Source: Planctomycetota bacterium (GTDB lineage: Bacteria; Planctomycetota; MHYJ01; JACPTZ01). From it: a stretch of DNA of 56,422 nucleotides. The notes below the pieces were generated by a model. The model had not been told where the DNA came from and did not search any database. It was given only the letters and a program-made list of their open reading frames with translations. The first letter of the stretch is position 1; every line of letters begins with the position of its first letter. The stretch covers positions 1-56,422 of the forward strand of contig JACPTZ010000060.1 in the NCBI GenBank assembly GCA_016192525.1, written 5' to 3'. Position numbers and translations under genes: made by a program. Below, one piece after another: positions 26,313 through 34,654 of the stretch.

Positions 26313-27980
26313 TCAGAAGCGGAACCAGGCGCTCAAGAGCACGAGGTCCCGGTCGTATTCAAAGGCGTTCACGTTCGAGTCCTGATCCGTGTGCGTCCAC
26401 TCCAAGGCCACCCGCACATCCTCCGTGATGGCCTTGGAGAGCCCCACGGTGAGCGAGGCCCAGCGGTCCGACCTCTGCGTGCCGAGCAGCGCATCCCGAT
26501 TGGCGTACTCCCTCCAGCCGTAGGAGCCCGTGCCGGAGATCTCCCAGTCGCCCGGGAGGCCGATTCGCACGCTCACCCCCACATCCTGGGCGAGGTTGTC
26601 AAACTCCTTCGCGTCCGTCTCCTCGACCACCGCGTGGTACTCGAGGACAAGGGCGCGAGTGCGCTCGACATCGTGCAGTTCCCATCCCAGGCGGCCGCCG
26701 TAGTCGGGTCCGTCGAAGCGGTCGTTGGACGAGTCCTGGAATCCCTTATGTCCCGCGCGCAGTTCCAGCCGGCCCGCCCAGTTCGATCCGAAGGGGATTT
26801 CCAGCCGGCCCAGCACCGCGTTTCGCCAGAGGTACGCCTCCCAATCGAGGTGGTAGTACATGGTTTCGATCTGGAACTTGAGGCGGGCCTCGCCGGGGGT
26901 GAAGTCGGTCCCGTCCCCCTCGGCGCCGCTTCCGCGGCGCACTCCCTCGGCGGGGGCCTCGCCGCTCCACAGGGCGTCGTACGAGATGGAGCCCAGGTTT
27001 CCGAGGAGGTCCAGCTCCTGCGTATCAGCGTACACCTTGGTGAACAGGGAGTAGGCCAAGACCCATCGAGGCGCGGACTCCGGGCGCCACGCGAGGTTGC
27101 CGAGGAAGCCGAGTCCGTGATCGGACTGCCGTGACGGGCGCTGTCCGCCTGAATCCGGGCTCAGCAGCAGGTTCGAGTCGTGCTCGTACCAGGTCAGCGC
27201 GCTCAGCGTGACCCCGGTCGTGGATCGGGCGGATACCCCCCCGTGCAGCACGTCGAGGAGCGAACGGGACGGGGCGGCCAGGGCCGAGTCGGTCTTCAGC
27301 GCGGCCAGTTCGGACAGGTCGCGGCGGGCTTCTTCGATCCGGCCCAGCCGGCGATAACAGAGTCCGCGCATGGCCCGGGCCGAATCGGCGAGCGGGGGGG
27401 CGAGGTCGATCGCCCGGGAGAATTCCGCCGCGGCGTCATCATGCCGGTTTCCCGAGTAGTAGAGCGCGAGTCCGAGCGTGAAGCGGACGTAGCCGTCGGT
27501 GGGACATCGATCCCGGGCGCGTTCGAGTTCCTCGATCGCCGCCGGGTATTGGCGGAGGTGATAGAGGGCATAGCCCAGTTCGAACTCCACCTTCGCCTCG
27601 AAGGCGGGGATGTCCGGCCGGTCGGCTTCAACGCTTTCCAACGCCCGCCAGCAGACGAGCGAGGCCCGGGCCGCTTCCGCCGCCTCTTCATGGCGGCCAA
27701 GGTGATTCAGGGCCTGGGCCAGTCCGAGGGGGGCCTCCGGGTCATCCGAATCCTCCGCCCGCGCCTTCTGGAAGGCCACGACCGCCGTTTCGAAGTGTCC
27801 CCGGTTCAGTTCCTCCCTACCCACCGTCAGATAGGGCGACTCGTCCACCCGGGACTTGCCGGGGGGGAGCTGACCGGAGGCAGTGGCGGCGAACATCGCC
27901 ACGAACGTGAACGCACCGAATTGTAAGAGAGCGCGCAATTCTGTCGTCCGGCCTCCGGCGCCGCGGGAGCAAGAGGTCAT
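26313..27980 (-). CDS. TPR / outer-membrane beta-barrel protein
   Basis: A 555-aa exported protein (ATG 27980; signal peptide ending near MFAATASGQ). Residues about 45-240 contain tetratricopeptide repeats, such as LTVGREELNRGHFETAVVAF, VEFELGYALYHLRQYPAAIE and VRFTLGLALYYSGNRHDDAA. From about residue 255 the sequence alternates hydrophobic and polar residues in strands (VTLSALTWYEHDSNLLLSPD, RWVLAYSLFTKVYADTQ). It ends with the aromatic outer-membrane signature LVLLSAWFRF. The plan of periplasmic TPR plus C-terminal barrel is that of BcsC, AlgE/K or PgaA-type exopolysaccharide exporters. No synthase is encoded nearby, so the substrate is unknown. It is the last gene of a three-gene minus-strand run. 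Confidence 0.75.
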   Translation of the reverse strand: MTSCSRGAGGRTTELRALLQFGAFTFVAMFAATASGQLPPGKSRVDESPYLTVGREELNRGHFETAVVAFQKARAEDSDDPEAPLGLAQALNHLGRHEEAAEAARASLVCWRALESVEADRPDIPAFEAKVEFELGYALYHLRQYPAAIEELERARDRCPTDGYVRFTLGLALYYSGNRHDDAAAEFSRAIDLAPPLADSARAMRGLCYRRLGRIEEARRDLSELAALKTDSALAAPSRSLLDVLHGGVSARSTTGVTLSALTWYEHDSNLLLSPDSGGQRPSRQSDHGLGFLGNLAWRPESAPRWVLAYSLFTKVYADTQELDLLGNLGSISYDALWSGEAPAEGVRRGSGAEGDGTDFTPGEARLKFQIETMYYHLDWEAYLWRNAVLGRLEIPFGSNWAGRLELRAGHKGFQDSSNDRFDGPDYGGRLGWELHDVERTRALVLEYHAVVEETDAKEFDNLAQDVGVSVRIGLPGDWEISGTGSYGWREYANRDALLGTQRSDRWASLTVGLSKAITEDVRVALEWTHTDQDSNVNAFEYDRDLVLLSAWFRF

Positions 27981-28084
27981 TCAGCCTCGTTCGTTATGCC
28001 GCCTGTCTCGCCATCGGCCGCGGGCGCCGCCCCTCGTTGCGCCCGCCTCCGCGGCCTTGGGCCGCTCCGGCGGGCTACTCGGGG

Positions 28085-29194
28085 CTACGGATGTTTCTCC
28101 ACCGGGGTCGCCAGCTGATTCAGATGCTGCCGCGCCTGCCGGCCGATCTCGTCGGTCGGGCAGAGCCGGATCACGCTCTCGAAGCGGGACTTTGCCGCGG
28201 CCGTCTCGCCGCGCTGCATGTGGCAGCAGCCGAGGTAGTAGTCGCAGCCCACTCCGAGCGAGCGCTCGAGCATCTGGGCCTCCGTGAGGTGGACGATCGC
28301 CGTGTCGTACCGCCCCGTGGCCCACTCCACCCGTCCAAGCTGATAATGCGCGAAGGCGTGGTTCGGAATCTCGGTGATCACCTGGACCAGCGCCTTCCGC
28401 GCCTCATCCCACCGGTCCAAGCGGGCGAGCGCGAAACCGCGCTGATAAGTCACGTCCGCCGGCGTCACGGCGGAACGGGACACGGTGAGAGCTTCCGAAT
28501 CCACCTTGTCGAGGAGGGCCAGAGCCTCGGCGCAGGCATCCCGCTTGTTGAGCAGGTGGGCGAGGTAGTATCTCGATTCGTTCGACCTCCAGCGCGGAGC
28601 CGCCGGGCGTCGCTCTCCCAGGGCCAGCACTTCGCGGAAGTAGTCCTCAGCGATCAGGTGGCGACGGTTCTGGCTTTCCGTGAGGCCGCGGTCGTAGTAC
28701 CAGTCGATCGTGGCGTTCTCGGCCGGGGTGGCGAGGAGGGCGTCGATCTCGGCGACAAACCTCCGGGCCTCGCCCGAGAACTTCGAGTTTGGGTTCTGCT
28801 CGATGATCCGGGTGAACCACCCCCGCGCGCCGCAATAGAGTCGGTTGCGATAATAGAGCCGGGCGACGTAGTAGAACGAGAACTCGTCCCCGAAGGCCGG
28901 GGCCAGCGCCAGACCTTCCTTGAACTGGATGAGGCTCTCGTCGTACGAACCCTTCTCGTAGTAGGCGGCGCCGAGGTAGTGCAGGATCGAGCCGTCGGCC
29001 GGGCGGGCGTTGGCGGCGATGCGGAACTCAACGATCGCCTCGTCGTACTTCTTGTCCTTGAAGCAGTCGATCCCGAGGACAAGATGCGCGTCGGCGGAAA
29101 GCGCCTGGCTGTCTTCCTGGGCGCGCGCCAGTCCGGCCGCGCAGAACGCGCCGGTCGCCATCACCAGTCCCAGTGCCGTGTGCCGCTTCAGCAT
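28085..29194 (-). CDS. Periplasmic TPR protein
   Basis: A 369-aa protein with a signal peptide (MLKRHTALGLVMATGAFCAA, cleavage near ARAQ). TPR helices follow through most of the chain: AHLVLGIDCFKDKKYDEAIV, ILHYLGAAYYEKGSYDESLI, FYYVARLYYRNRLYCGARGW, VTYQRGFALARLDRWDEARK, FAHYQLGRVEWATGRYDTAI and CDYYLGCCHMQRGETAAAKS. It is a scaffold rather than an enzyme. It lies 19 nt after the small helical protein and about 100 nt before the TPR/beta-barrel gene, so the three probably act together in the envelope. Confidence 0.75.
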   Translation of the reverse strand: MLKRHTALGLVMATGAFCAAGLARAQEDSQALSADAHLVLGIDCFKDKKYDEAIVEFRIAANARPADGSILHYLGAAYYEKGSYDESLIQFKEGLALAPAFGDEFSFYYVARLYYRNRLYCGARGWFTRIIEQNPNSKFSGEARRFVAEIDALLATPAENATIDWYYDRGLTESQNRRHLIAEDYFREVLALGERRPAAPRWRSNESRYYLAHLLNKRDACAEALALLDKVDSEALTVSRSAVTPADVTYQRGFALARLDRWDEARKALVQVITEIPNHAFAHYQLGRVEWATGRYDTAIVHLTEAQMLERSLGVGCDYYLGCCHMQRGETAAAKSRFESVIRLCPTDEIGRQARQHLNQLATPVEKHP

Positions 29195-29213
29195 GGTCGA
29201 CGTCCGCAGGAGC

Positions 29214-29741
29214 TTACTGCTGAGACTTCAAAAGGGCGTTCTCGGTCCGGATTCGGATGATCTCCCGGTTGGCCTCTTCAATGATCTCTCGCTGCAGGGA
29301 GGCGGTGGCACTCGCCTGTGCCCGGGCCGCGTCCTCCATCCATTCCGACGACCCGCCGGTGACGCCGCGCCCGGTCCTCCGCCCTCCCTTCGCCTCCTCC
29401 ACCAGGGCCTCCTCCAGCTCGCGACGGGCCACATCCGAGTCGCGCTCCTCGAGGGGATAGGCGGCGGAGCCGGCCAGCCCATCCTCCACCGCCGTCTCGG
29501 CCAGCGCCCCAACCTCCCCGAATGTTCCGCGGAGGCGGGCAGAGACCGCAAGATCGCGCTGGTGAATCTCCTCCAGCGTACCCGTGCAGACCGGGTACTG
29601 GGCCGGGAGGAGATCAAGATCCCGTGACATCCCCCGCTCGATCGTGGAGAGCGAGGGCGTCCAAGTCTCCGTGCCCAACCCGAAACCGAGGCCCGCCAGG
29701 AGCGTCAGGAGGAGGGCCGTAACACCAATCGTTCGCTTCAT
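29214..29741 (-). CDS. Small exported helical protein
   Basis: A 175-aa protein from ATG 29741 (MKRTIGVTALLLTLLAGLGF) preceded by AAGG. After the signal peptide the chain is mostly charged helix, with ASATASLQREIIEEANREII then RIRTENALLKSQQ at the end having coiled-coil character. No family is recognised. The open frame extends upstream to 29825, but the signal peptide fixes the start. It is the first gene of the three-gene TPR operon. The upstream region carries a long-spaced inverted repeat at 29951-29990. Confidence 0.6.
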   Translation of the reverse strand: MKRTIGVTALLLTLLAGLGFGLGTETWTPSLSTIERGMSRDLDLLPAQYPVCTGTLEEIHQRDLAVSARLRGTFGEVGALAETAVEDGLAGSAAYPLEERDSDVARRELEEALVEEAKGGRRTGRGVTGGSSEWMEDAARAQASATASLQREIIEEANREIIRIRTENALLKSQQ

Positions 29742-29950
29742 GACCTTGCATCCCTTCGACTTGCGTGAACGTGTGAATGTATGGGGGACGTTGATACAAC
29801 CCGAGATTCGCGCCATATGGAGCAAGCCATGTGCCTTGGAAGTCTCCCAATCGATCCAATCTTAAACTTGTTCATGGAAAGGTGGTTATGGCCGGACCAT
29901 CTGTCATTGCGTGGTCGCAGTGAAGCTCGATGATGCGTTATCGGACAATT

Positions 29951-29990
29951 GTGTACCAATTGGGACTGCTGCGTGTACGTATTGGTACAC
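29951..29990. promoter_or_regulatory. 10-bp inverted repeat with 20-bp spacer (possible operator)
   Basis: GTGTACCAAT (29951-29960) is matched exactly by ATTGGTACAC (29981-29990). It is centred about 230 nt upstream of the first gene of the TPR operon in an AT-richer patch. Spacing of two helical turns between arms would suit a dimeric or tetrameric regulator. Function is inferred. Confidence 0.45.
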
Positions 29991-30044
29991 ATTGGGTCGT
30001 CAGCCCGGATCATTCATGAGCGGAAAGTGCGTCTCCCCGGAAGG

Positions 30045-30165
30045 CCGTCCGCCCTGAGCGAGCCGGCCTCCGTCCGGCCGGCGAGTCGAAGGGCCGGACC
30101 GCAACACCGTGTCGCCCTTCGACTCGGCGATCGAAACCACCGACCGCCTCGCTCAGGGCGGACGG
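30045..30165. repeat. Dispersed repeat, CCCTGAGCGAG...GTCGAAGGGC family, copy 1
   Basis: The ends CCGTCCGCCCTGAGCG and CGCTCAGGGCGGACGG are exact inverted repeats. Inside, GAGTCGAAGGGC faces GCCCTTCGACTC. The element can fold into one long hairpin. A related copy lies at 48314-48431. Confidence 0.85.
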
Positions 30166-30242
30166 CTTGACCTGCCGGGCTCTAGACGCGAAGGCGCCGC
30201 TCATTCATCAATAATCCGGGTTAGAGACTCCTCATAAGCCCG

Positions 30243-30275
30243 CCGTAGGGGCACGGCGGCGCCGTGCCCCTACGG
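30243..30275. repeat. Perfect palindrome, 15-bp arms
   Basis: CCGTAGGGGCACGGC and GCCGTGCCCCTACGG are separated by 3 bp. It could serve as a bidirectional terminator or simply be a REP-type repeat. It is not followed by a T-run. Confidence 0.7.
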
Positions 30276-30523
30276 ACCGGCGAGTCCTGAGATAGTCTCT
30301 TGCTGCCTGGCTGTCAGATGAAACTGCCACTTCGTGCCCCCGTGTCCACGATACCCCCTCTTCAAACGGCCCTCCGGTTCTCGACTCGAGGGCGAGAGGG
30401 CCGTGCGGGGGCGATCCGGAATTGCTTGTTGTTCCCGAACCGCGATGAGAGAATCCCAGCCGAGCCGCGGACCCGGGCCTTGCCGACGGTCAGGCGGCGC
30501 GACCCAAACCCGAGGACCCTCCC

Positions 30524-31714
30524 ATGCGCCTCTCCGTTCGGATCTCCAGCCTCACCGAGTCACCCACCCTCGCCATCGGAGCGAAGACGCGGGAGCTCAA
30601 GTCTCGGGGGATCGATGTTCTCTCCTTCAGCGCGGGCGAGCCTGATTTCGACACCCCGGCGGCGATCAAGGACGCCGCCATTCAGGCCCTGCGCGACGGG
30701 TTCACGAAGTACACCGACTCGAACGGGATGCCGGAGCTCCGCAAGGCGATCGCGGAGAAGCTCCAATCGGAGAACGACATCCCCTGTGAGCCGTCCCAGG
30801 TTCTCGTCTCGATCGGCGCGAAGCACTCCCTGTTCAACGTCTTCCAGGTGTTGTGCGACGAGTCGGACGAGGTCCTCCTACCCGCGCCTTACTGGGTTTC
30901 CTATCCGGAGCAGATTCGGTCCACCGGGGCGAGCGTCGTCGTGATCCCCACCTCGGAGGCCTCCGGATTCAAGGTCACTCGGGCCGATCTCGAACGATAC
31001 GCCTCGACCCGGACGAAGGCGCTGGTCCTCTGCTCTCCGTCGAATCCGACCGGGGTCGTGTACACGAAAGAGGATCTGCAGACGGTGGCCGACTTCTGCG
31101 TGGCGCGGGGGATCTTCGTGATCGCCGACGAGATCTACGAGAAGCTCGTCTACGGCGGGGCGGTCCACCACTCGATCTCCTCTCTGGGCCCGAAGATCCG
31201 GGATCTCGCGGTGACGGTGAACGGCTTCTCGAAGACCTACGCGATGACCGGCTGGCGGCTCGGATACGCGGTGGGTCCGAAGCCGATCATGGAGGCGGCG
31301 GCGAACTTCCAGAGTCACGTGACGTCCAACGCCACCTCCTTTGCCCAGAAGGGGGCGCTGGTGGCGCTCAAGACGCCGAACGATTTCCTCGGTCAGATGG
31401 TGGCGGAGTACGATCGACGTCGCCGATACTGTGTGGAACGCCTGAACGCGATGCCCGGGGTGTCGTGCGTCACTCCGGAGGGGGCATTCTACGTGTTTCC
31501 GAACATCTCCGGGCTGTTCGGGAAGACGTCCGGCGGCCGGCGTCTCACCAATTCAATGGAAGTGGCGGAGGCGCTGCTCGAACAGGCGCGGGTGGGGGTG
31601 GTTCCGGGACTGGCCTTCGGGGACGACCGCTGCATGCGGCTTTCCTATGCCACCGGGATGAAGCAGATAGAGGAGGGGATGAACCGGATCGAGGCGTGGG
31701 TGAGGGGGATCTGA
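30524..31714 (+). CDS. aspC: Class I aspartate/prephenate-type aminotransferase
   Basis: A 396-aa PLP enzyme of fold type I, subgroup Ib by sequence style. Markers are FSAGEPDFDTPAAIKDAAI near the start, KYTDSNGMPELRKAI, LCSPSNPTGVVYTKEDLQ, and IADEIYEKLVY with the cofactor-binding Asp and Tyr. The Schiff-base Lys is about residue 237 in NGFSKTYAMTGWRLGY. MRLSYATG near the C-terminus carries the Arg that binds the substrate carboxylate. It transfers the amino group between aspartate or prephenate and 2-oxoglutarate. Length is normal and the gene appears intact. It stands alone on this strand. Confidence 0.93.
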   Translation: MRLSVRISSLTESPTLAIGAKTRELKSRGIDVLSFSAGEPDFDTPAAIKDAAIQALRDGFTKYTDSNGMPELRKAIAEKLQSENDIPCEPSQVLVSIGAKHSLFNVFQVLCDESDEVLLPAPYWVSYPEQIRSTGASVVVIPTSEASGFKVTRADLERYASTRTKALVLCSPSNPTGVVYTKEDLQTVADFCVARGIFVIADEIYEKLVYGGAVHHSISSLGPKIRDLAVTVNGFSKTYAMTGWRLGYAVGPKPIMEAAANFQSHVTSNATSFAQKGALVALKTPNDFLGQMVAEYDRRRRYCVERLNAMPGVSCVTPEGAFYVFPNISGLFGKTSGGRRLTNSMEVAEALLEQARVGVVPGLAFGDDRCMRLSYATGMKQIEEGMNRIEAWVRGI

Positions 31715-31784
31715 GGCGGCGAGCGTTTGCGGACTTGCGCAAATGCGCAATTGAGCAATGGCGCAAGTCGATGCGCGGAGAAGA

Positions 31785-32474
31785 TCACCGCGGGTCTATA
31801 AGCCCCATCTGGGGAATGGTCTGCGTTCCGGCCTCGAGTTCCACCCCCCTCGCCGCCGCGCGCCCATCCGGCGTCACCACAACCAGCGTGCCCCTCCCCG
31901 GAGGCAGATCGTCGAATCGGAACCGGCCCTGGGCGTCTGCCCGGGTGAGCCACGGGACGCACGGGAGCACCACGATCACCCCCGCCCGGTCGTTCGACGG
32001 GGTCACATCCTGACGCACGGAGTAGATCCCGGTCTCCATCCGCTCGACCTTGAGGATGGCGCCGCTCCCAACGGCGAGATTCAGTTCGCGCGGGGAGAGG
32101 GTGGCGATGTTCGCGAACTCGAAGGGCACGGCGTGGAAGTTCCGCCACTCTGAGTCGCGATTCTCGACGTGGACGGTCCGATGGGAAAGGGTCCACAGGA
32201 CGGCCGGGCGGAGCCGCCCCTCCGAGAACGCCGCCGTCTCTCCGGCGTTGCCGGCGGGGCCGGCCTGTCCCTCGATCGCGATTCCGACGACGGCCCCGGC
32301 CGCCGTGCGGCCGTCGGTCAGGCGGCCGAGAAGTGTCGCACGCGTCGCCCGCGCATCCACGTAGGCCGGCGCCTCGGCCGGATCGCGGCGGCAGCCGGAA
32401 GCGGCCGCGATGAGGGCCGCGCCGCACACGGGCATCAGCAATTGAGGCCACTGGCGGGTCGTTGCGATTCGCAT
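31785..32474 (-). CDS. Cupredoxin/carboxypeptidase-regulatory-like lipoprotein
   Basis: A 229-aa protein from ATG 32474 with a hydrophobic leader and the lipobox IAAASGC. After a variable linker, VHVENRDSEWRNFHAVPFEF is followed by NIATLSPRELNLAVG. This is the plastocyanin-like pattern of a protein family in which an N-x-D and a His lie in a beta-sandwich. The last 40 residues (ADAQGRFRFDDLPPGRGTLV, then VVTPDGRAAARGVELEAG) are the typical carboxypeptidase regulatory-like strand. A complete set of copper ligands is not evident. Its upstream region is filled by a dispersed repeat (32510-32701), so transcription may start inside or beyond it. Confidence 0.6.
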   Translation of the reverse strand: MRIATTRQWPQLLMPVCGAALIAAASGCRRDPAEAPAYVDARATRATLLGRLTDGRTAAGAVVGIAIEGQAGPAGNAGETAAFSEGRLRPAVLWTLSHRTVHVENRDSEWRNFHAVPFEFANIATLSPRELNLAVGSGAILKVERMETGIYSVRQDVTPSNDRAGVIVVLPCVPWLTRADAQGRFRFDDLPPGRGTLVVVTPDGRAAARGVELEAGTQTIPQMGLIDPR

Positions 32475-32509
32475 GAGCTCTTCACTCCCGGGTCGGGCAG
32501 ACTGAAGTC

Positions 32510-32701
32510 GTACGAGGGAACCGTCCCGTCCCATTGTCATCCTGAGCCTCGGCCGCAGGCCGAGGCGAAGGATCACCAGCGTGTGCGGTTTGCAGACTCC
32601 GACGCTGGTGATCCTTCGCCCAGCCGGCCAAACGCCTGTCCGCCATACGTGTGGCGGAGCGGCCGGCCGGGCTCAGGATGACAATGCGGTAACCTCGTAC
32701 C
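32510..32701. repeat. Dispersed inverted-repeat element, copy 2 (CATCCTGAGC type)
   Basis: The same ends as the copy at 5646: GTACGAGGGAACC on the left, GGTAACCTCGTACC on the right. It has the same internal order of stems. It differs by carrying an extra GCCTGTCCGCCATACGTGTGGC-type palindrome in its right arm, so one repeat family is nested in another. It lies 36 bp upstream of the lipoprotein start. Confidence 0.8.
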
Positions 32702-32757
32702 TGAAGTCTACGCCACGAAGGCGCCAAACGAACCTACCGGCCGCGGGTTCGGACAAT

Positions 32758-34203
32758 CTACTCCCCTCTCAGCCTCCCCACCTCCTCCGTCACCGCCCCG
32801 ATCGCGCGATCGACCTCTTCCATCGTATTCTCCGGCCCAAGGGAGAATCGCAACGACGCCCGGGCCAGTTCGCGTGAGAGCCCCATCGCCAGCAGCACGT
32901 GGCTGGGTTCAGTGTCGCCCGCCGAACAGGCCGCGCCGGTCGACACGGCGACACCCCGGGCGTCCAGCCGGAGGAGCAGGACCTCCCCGTCCACCCCCGG
33001 GATCGTGCAGTTGAGGACATTGCATATCCGCGGGGCGCCCGCGCCGTTCACCCGGAGATCGGGGAGGCGTTCCCGGAGGCCGGTCTCCAGGCGGTCCCGG
33101 AGCGCGGCTGTCCGGGGCGCGGCCTCGGCCAGGCGGGCGAGCGTGAGGTCCACGGCCGCCGCCAGACCCACAATGCCGGCGACGTTCTCCGTCCCCGGCC
33201 GGATGCCGAACTCGCTTCCTCCCCCGAACTGACGGGGCTCGATCGGGGTCCCCTCGCGGATGTAGAGGGCCCCGACCCCCTTCGGTCCGTTGATCTTGTG
33301 GGCCGAGATTACGGCGAGGTCGCATCCCAAGGCGTTGACGTCGACCGGCCGCTTTCCGAACGATTGGACCGCATCAACATGGAAGAGGGGACCTTCGCCC
33401 ATGCCCCGCGGCGGAGGCGAGGGTCGGGCCGCTCCGGACCGTGCCCTCAGCCGGCGTCCGATCTCTTCAACCGGCTGGATCACGCCCGTCTCATTATTAG
33501 TATGCATGACCGAGAGCAGGAGGGTACCGGGTCCGAGCCGGGCGGCGATGGCGTCCGCCGACACCACCCCGTCCGCCGCGGGCGGAACGAGCGCGACCTC
33601 GAACTCTTCCCTCCGCAGTTGATCGCAGCAGTGCAGGACGGCGTGGTGCTCGATTGACGTCGCGATGACGTGCGGGCCAGCCATCTCCGCCTCCCCCGCT
33701 CCGTCCATCGCCGTCGGTCTTCCCTTCCCCTTCTTTCGCTCGTCGCTTCTCACCCCTCGTCCCTCGCCCTTCGTCCGTCGTCCTTCGTCCGTCGTCTCTC
33801 GTCCCTCGTCCCTCATCCGTCGTCCTTCGTCCGTCGTCCCTCGTCCGTCATCCTTCTTCCCTCGCCCTTCGTCATTCCTCATTCCGCTTTCCTCATTCGT
33901 GTGCGTCCCCCCCCGGTCCGCCCCCAGGCTCCCCGCCCGCCCTCGTGCCGCGCCCAGGATCGCGAGACTGTCCCCCTCCGTCCCTCCGCTCGTGAAGACA
34001 ATCTCCCCGGGCTTGGCCCCGAGCGCCTCGGCCACCCGCTCCCGGGCCGCTTCGACCGCGATCCGCGCCTCCCGACCCGCCGTATGGAGGCTGGAGGGAT
34101 TGCCGTACCGCGACGTGAGGAACGGCGTCATGGCCGCGAGCACCTCGGGGGCGAGAGGCGTGGTCGCGGCATGGTCGAGGTAGATCCGGGGCGCGGGGGC
34201 CAT
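32758..34203 (-). CDS. nifS: Cysteine desulfurase (NifS/IscS type) with repeat-derived insert
   Basis: A 481-aa PLP enzyme from ATG 34203 (MAPAPRIYLDHAATTPL). It supplies sulfur for Fe-S clusters and thiolated cofactors. Conserved features are YLDHAATTP, GNPSSLHTAGREAR, TSGGTEGDSLAI, SIEHHAVL, HVDAVQSFGK, SAHKINGPKGVGALYI with the PLP Lys, and STGAACSAGDTEPSHVL with the catalytic Cys in the group-I loop. It is about 90 residues longer than usual. Residues about 100-172, between LAILGAARGR and HVIATSIEHH, are a charged Gly/Arg/Asp/Glu repeat tract encoded by GACGAnGGACGA DNA. A smaller Pro/Gly insert precedes FHVDAVQ. Both inserts fall in surface loops, so the enzyme may still work. An alternative start is ATG 34221. 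Confidence 0.85.
   Translation of the reverse strand: MAPAPRIYLDHAATTPLAPEVLAAMTPFLTSRYGNPSSLHTAGREARIAVEAARERVAEALGAKPGEIVFTSGGTEGDSLAILGAARGRAGSLGADRGGTHTNEESGMRNDEGRGKKDDGRGTTDEGRRMRDEGRETTDEGRRTKGEGRGVRSDERKKGKGRPTAMDGAGEAEMAGPHVIATSIEHHAVLHCCDQLRREEFEVALVPPAADGVVSADAIAARLGPGTLLLSVMHTNNETGVIQPVEEIGRRLRARSGAARPSPPPRGMGEGPLFHVDAVQSFGKRPVDVNALGCDLAVISAHKINGPKGVGALYIREGTPIEPRQFGGGSEFGIRPGTENVAGIVGLAAAVDLTLARLAEAAPRTAALRDRLETGLRERLPDLRVNGAGAPRICNVLNCTIPGVDGEVLLLRLDARGVAVSTGAACSAGDTEPSHVLLAMGLSRELARASLRFSLGPENTMEEVDRAIGAVTEEVGRLRGE
33690..33900. repeat. GACGA/GGACGA imperfect tandem repeat inside nifS
   Basis: The plus strand reads as imperfect TCGTCCnTCGTCC units, including CCTTCGTCCGTCGTCCTTCG and variants with CTC or CAT. 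The same motif in shorter form lies outside the gene at 34437-34470 and near 5570-5640, so this is a dispersed simple repeat that has entered a coding sequence in frame. Confidence 0.85.
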
Positions 34204-34320
34204 ATCGACACCATACCGCATCGTGGGTCGGAATGCAATTGAGACACCCCCGGACTCGTCCCCCCCCCCGAGACTCATCCACCGGGTCCGTGGCGCGTCC
34301 TATGCGCCCGTGCTGCGTCC

Positions 34321-34380
34321 CGGTTGTTCGTAGTGCGTCCCGGTTGTTCGTAGTGCGTCCCGGTTGTTCGTAGTGCGTCC
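34321..34380. repeat. Three exact 20-bp tandem repeats
   Basis: The unit CGGTTGTTCGTAGTGCGTCC is repeated three times without change, preceded by a partial unit. It contains the TTCGTAGTGCG core of the dispersed family seen at 26.2, 38.2, 38.9, 41.9 and 42.1 kb. Confidence 0.9.
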
Positions 34381-34442
34381 CGTCAGGGCGCACTGTTGTT
34401 GTTCTCGTTGTCGTTGTTTCTATTGTTGTCGTTGTTGTCGTC
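34370..34442 (-). repeat. Composite repeat, inverted copy left of cassette 1
   Basis: The sequence GTAGTGCGTCCCGTCAGGGC continues into ACTGTTGTTGTT and a GTTGTC/GTTTCT tract. It is the reverse complement of the repeats at 38830-38894 and 42083-42147, with some divergence in the T/G part. Confidence 0.7.
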
Positions 34443-34654
34443 CCTCGCACCTCGTCCGTCACTCCTCACCTCCCCCCGCCCGAAAATAAAATTTACTCTG
34501 GTTCCTCAAAAAAACTTGAAGTAGTTAATGAGATAACCTATCGTACCCCCCCTTCGAGCGCACCCCGGGGTCGAGGGGCCAGGTGGGGTGCACGGCGCGG
34601 GGTGGCTGCGCCTGCCATCATAGATTTCCAGGTTTCCTTCAGAGGAGTCGGATC

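Larger units (their letters stand above)
29742..30523. other. Divergent intergenic region with several palindromes
   Basis: About 780 bp between the minus-strand TPR operon and plus-strand aspC. It holds an operator-like inverted repeat (29951-29990), a large Family-B repeat (30045-30165) and a perfect 15-bp-arm palindrome (30243-30275). Compared with the rest of the window, 29800-30000 is AT-rich and probably carries the operon promoter. No gene is supported. Confidence 0.6.
34204..34654. other. Intergenic repeat cluster upstream of surface-protein cassette 1
   Basis: No gene. In order it holds three exact 20-bp tandem units (34321-34380), an inverted copy of the GTTGTT/GTGCGTCC composite repeat (34370-34442), a GTCCCTCG patch, then an AT-rich stretch with a possible promoter: TTGAAG at 34516-34521 and TATCGT at 34539-34544, spacer 17. 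The Shine-Dalgarno AGAGGAG for the next gene is at 34641-34647. Confidence 0.65.

Noticed and set aside
30243-30275. Treating the 15-bp-arm palindrome as the aspC promoter operator
   Set aside because: It lies about 250 bp upstream of the start, and the type CCGTAGGGGCACGGC is a common dispersed hairpin. There are no promoter boxes beside it.
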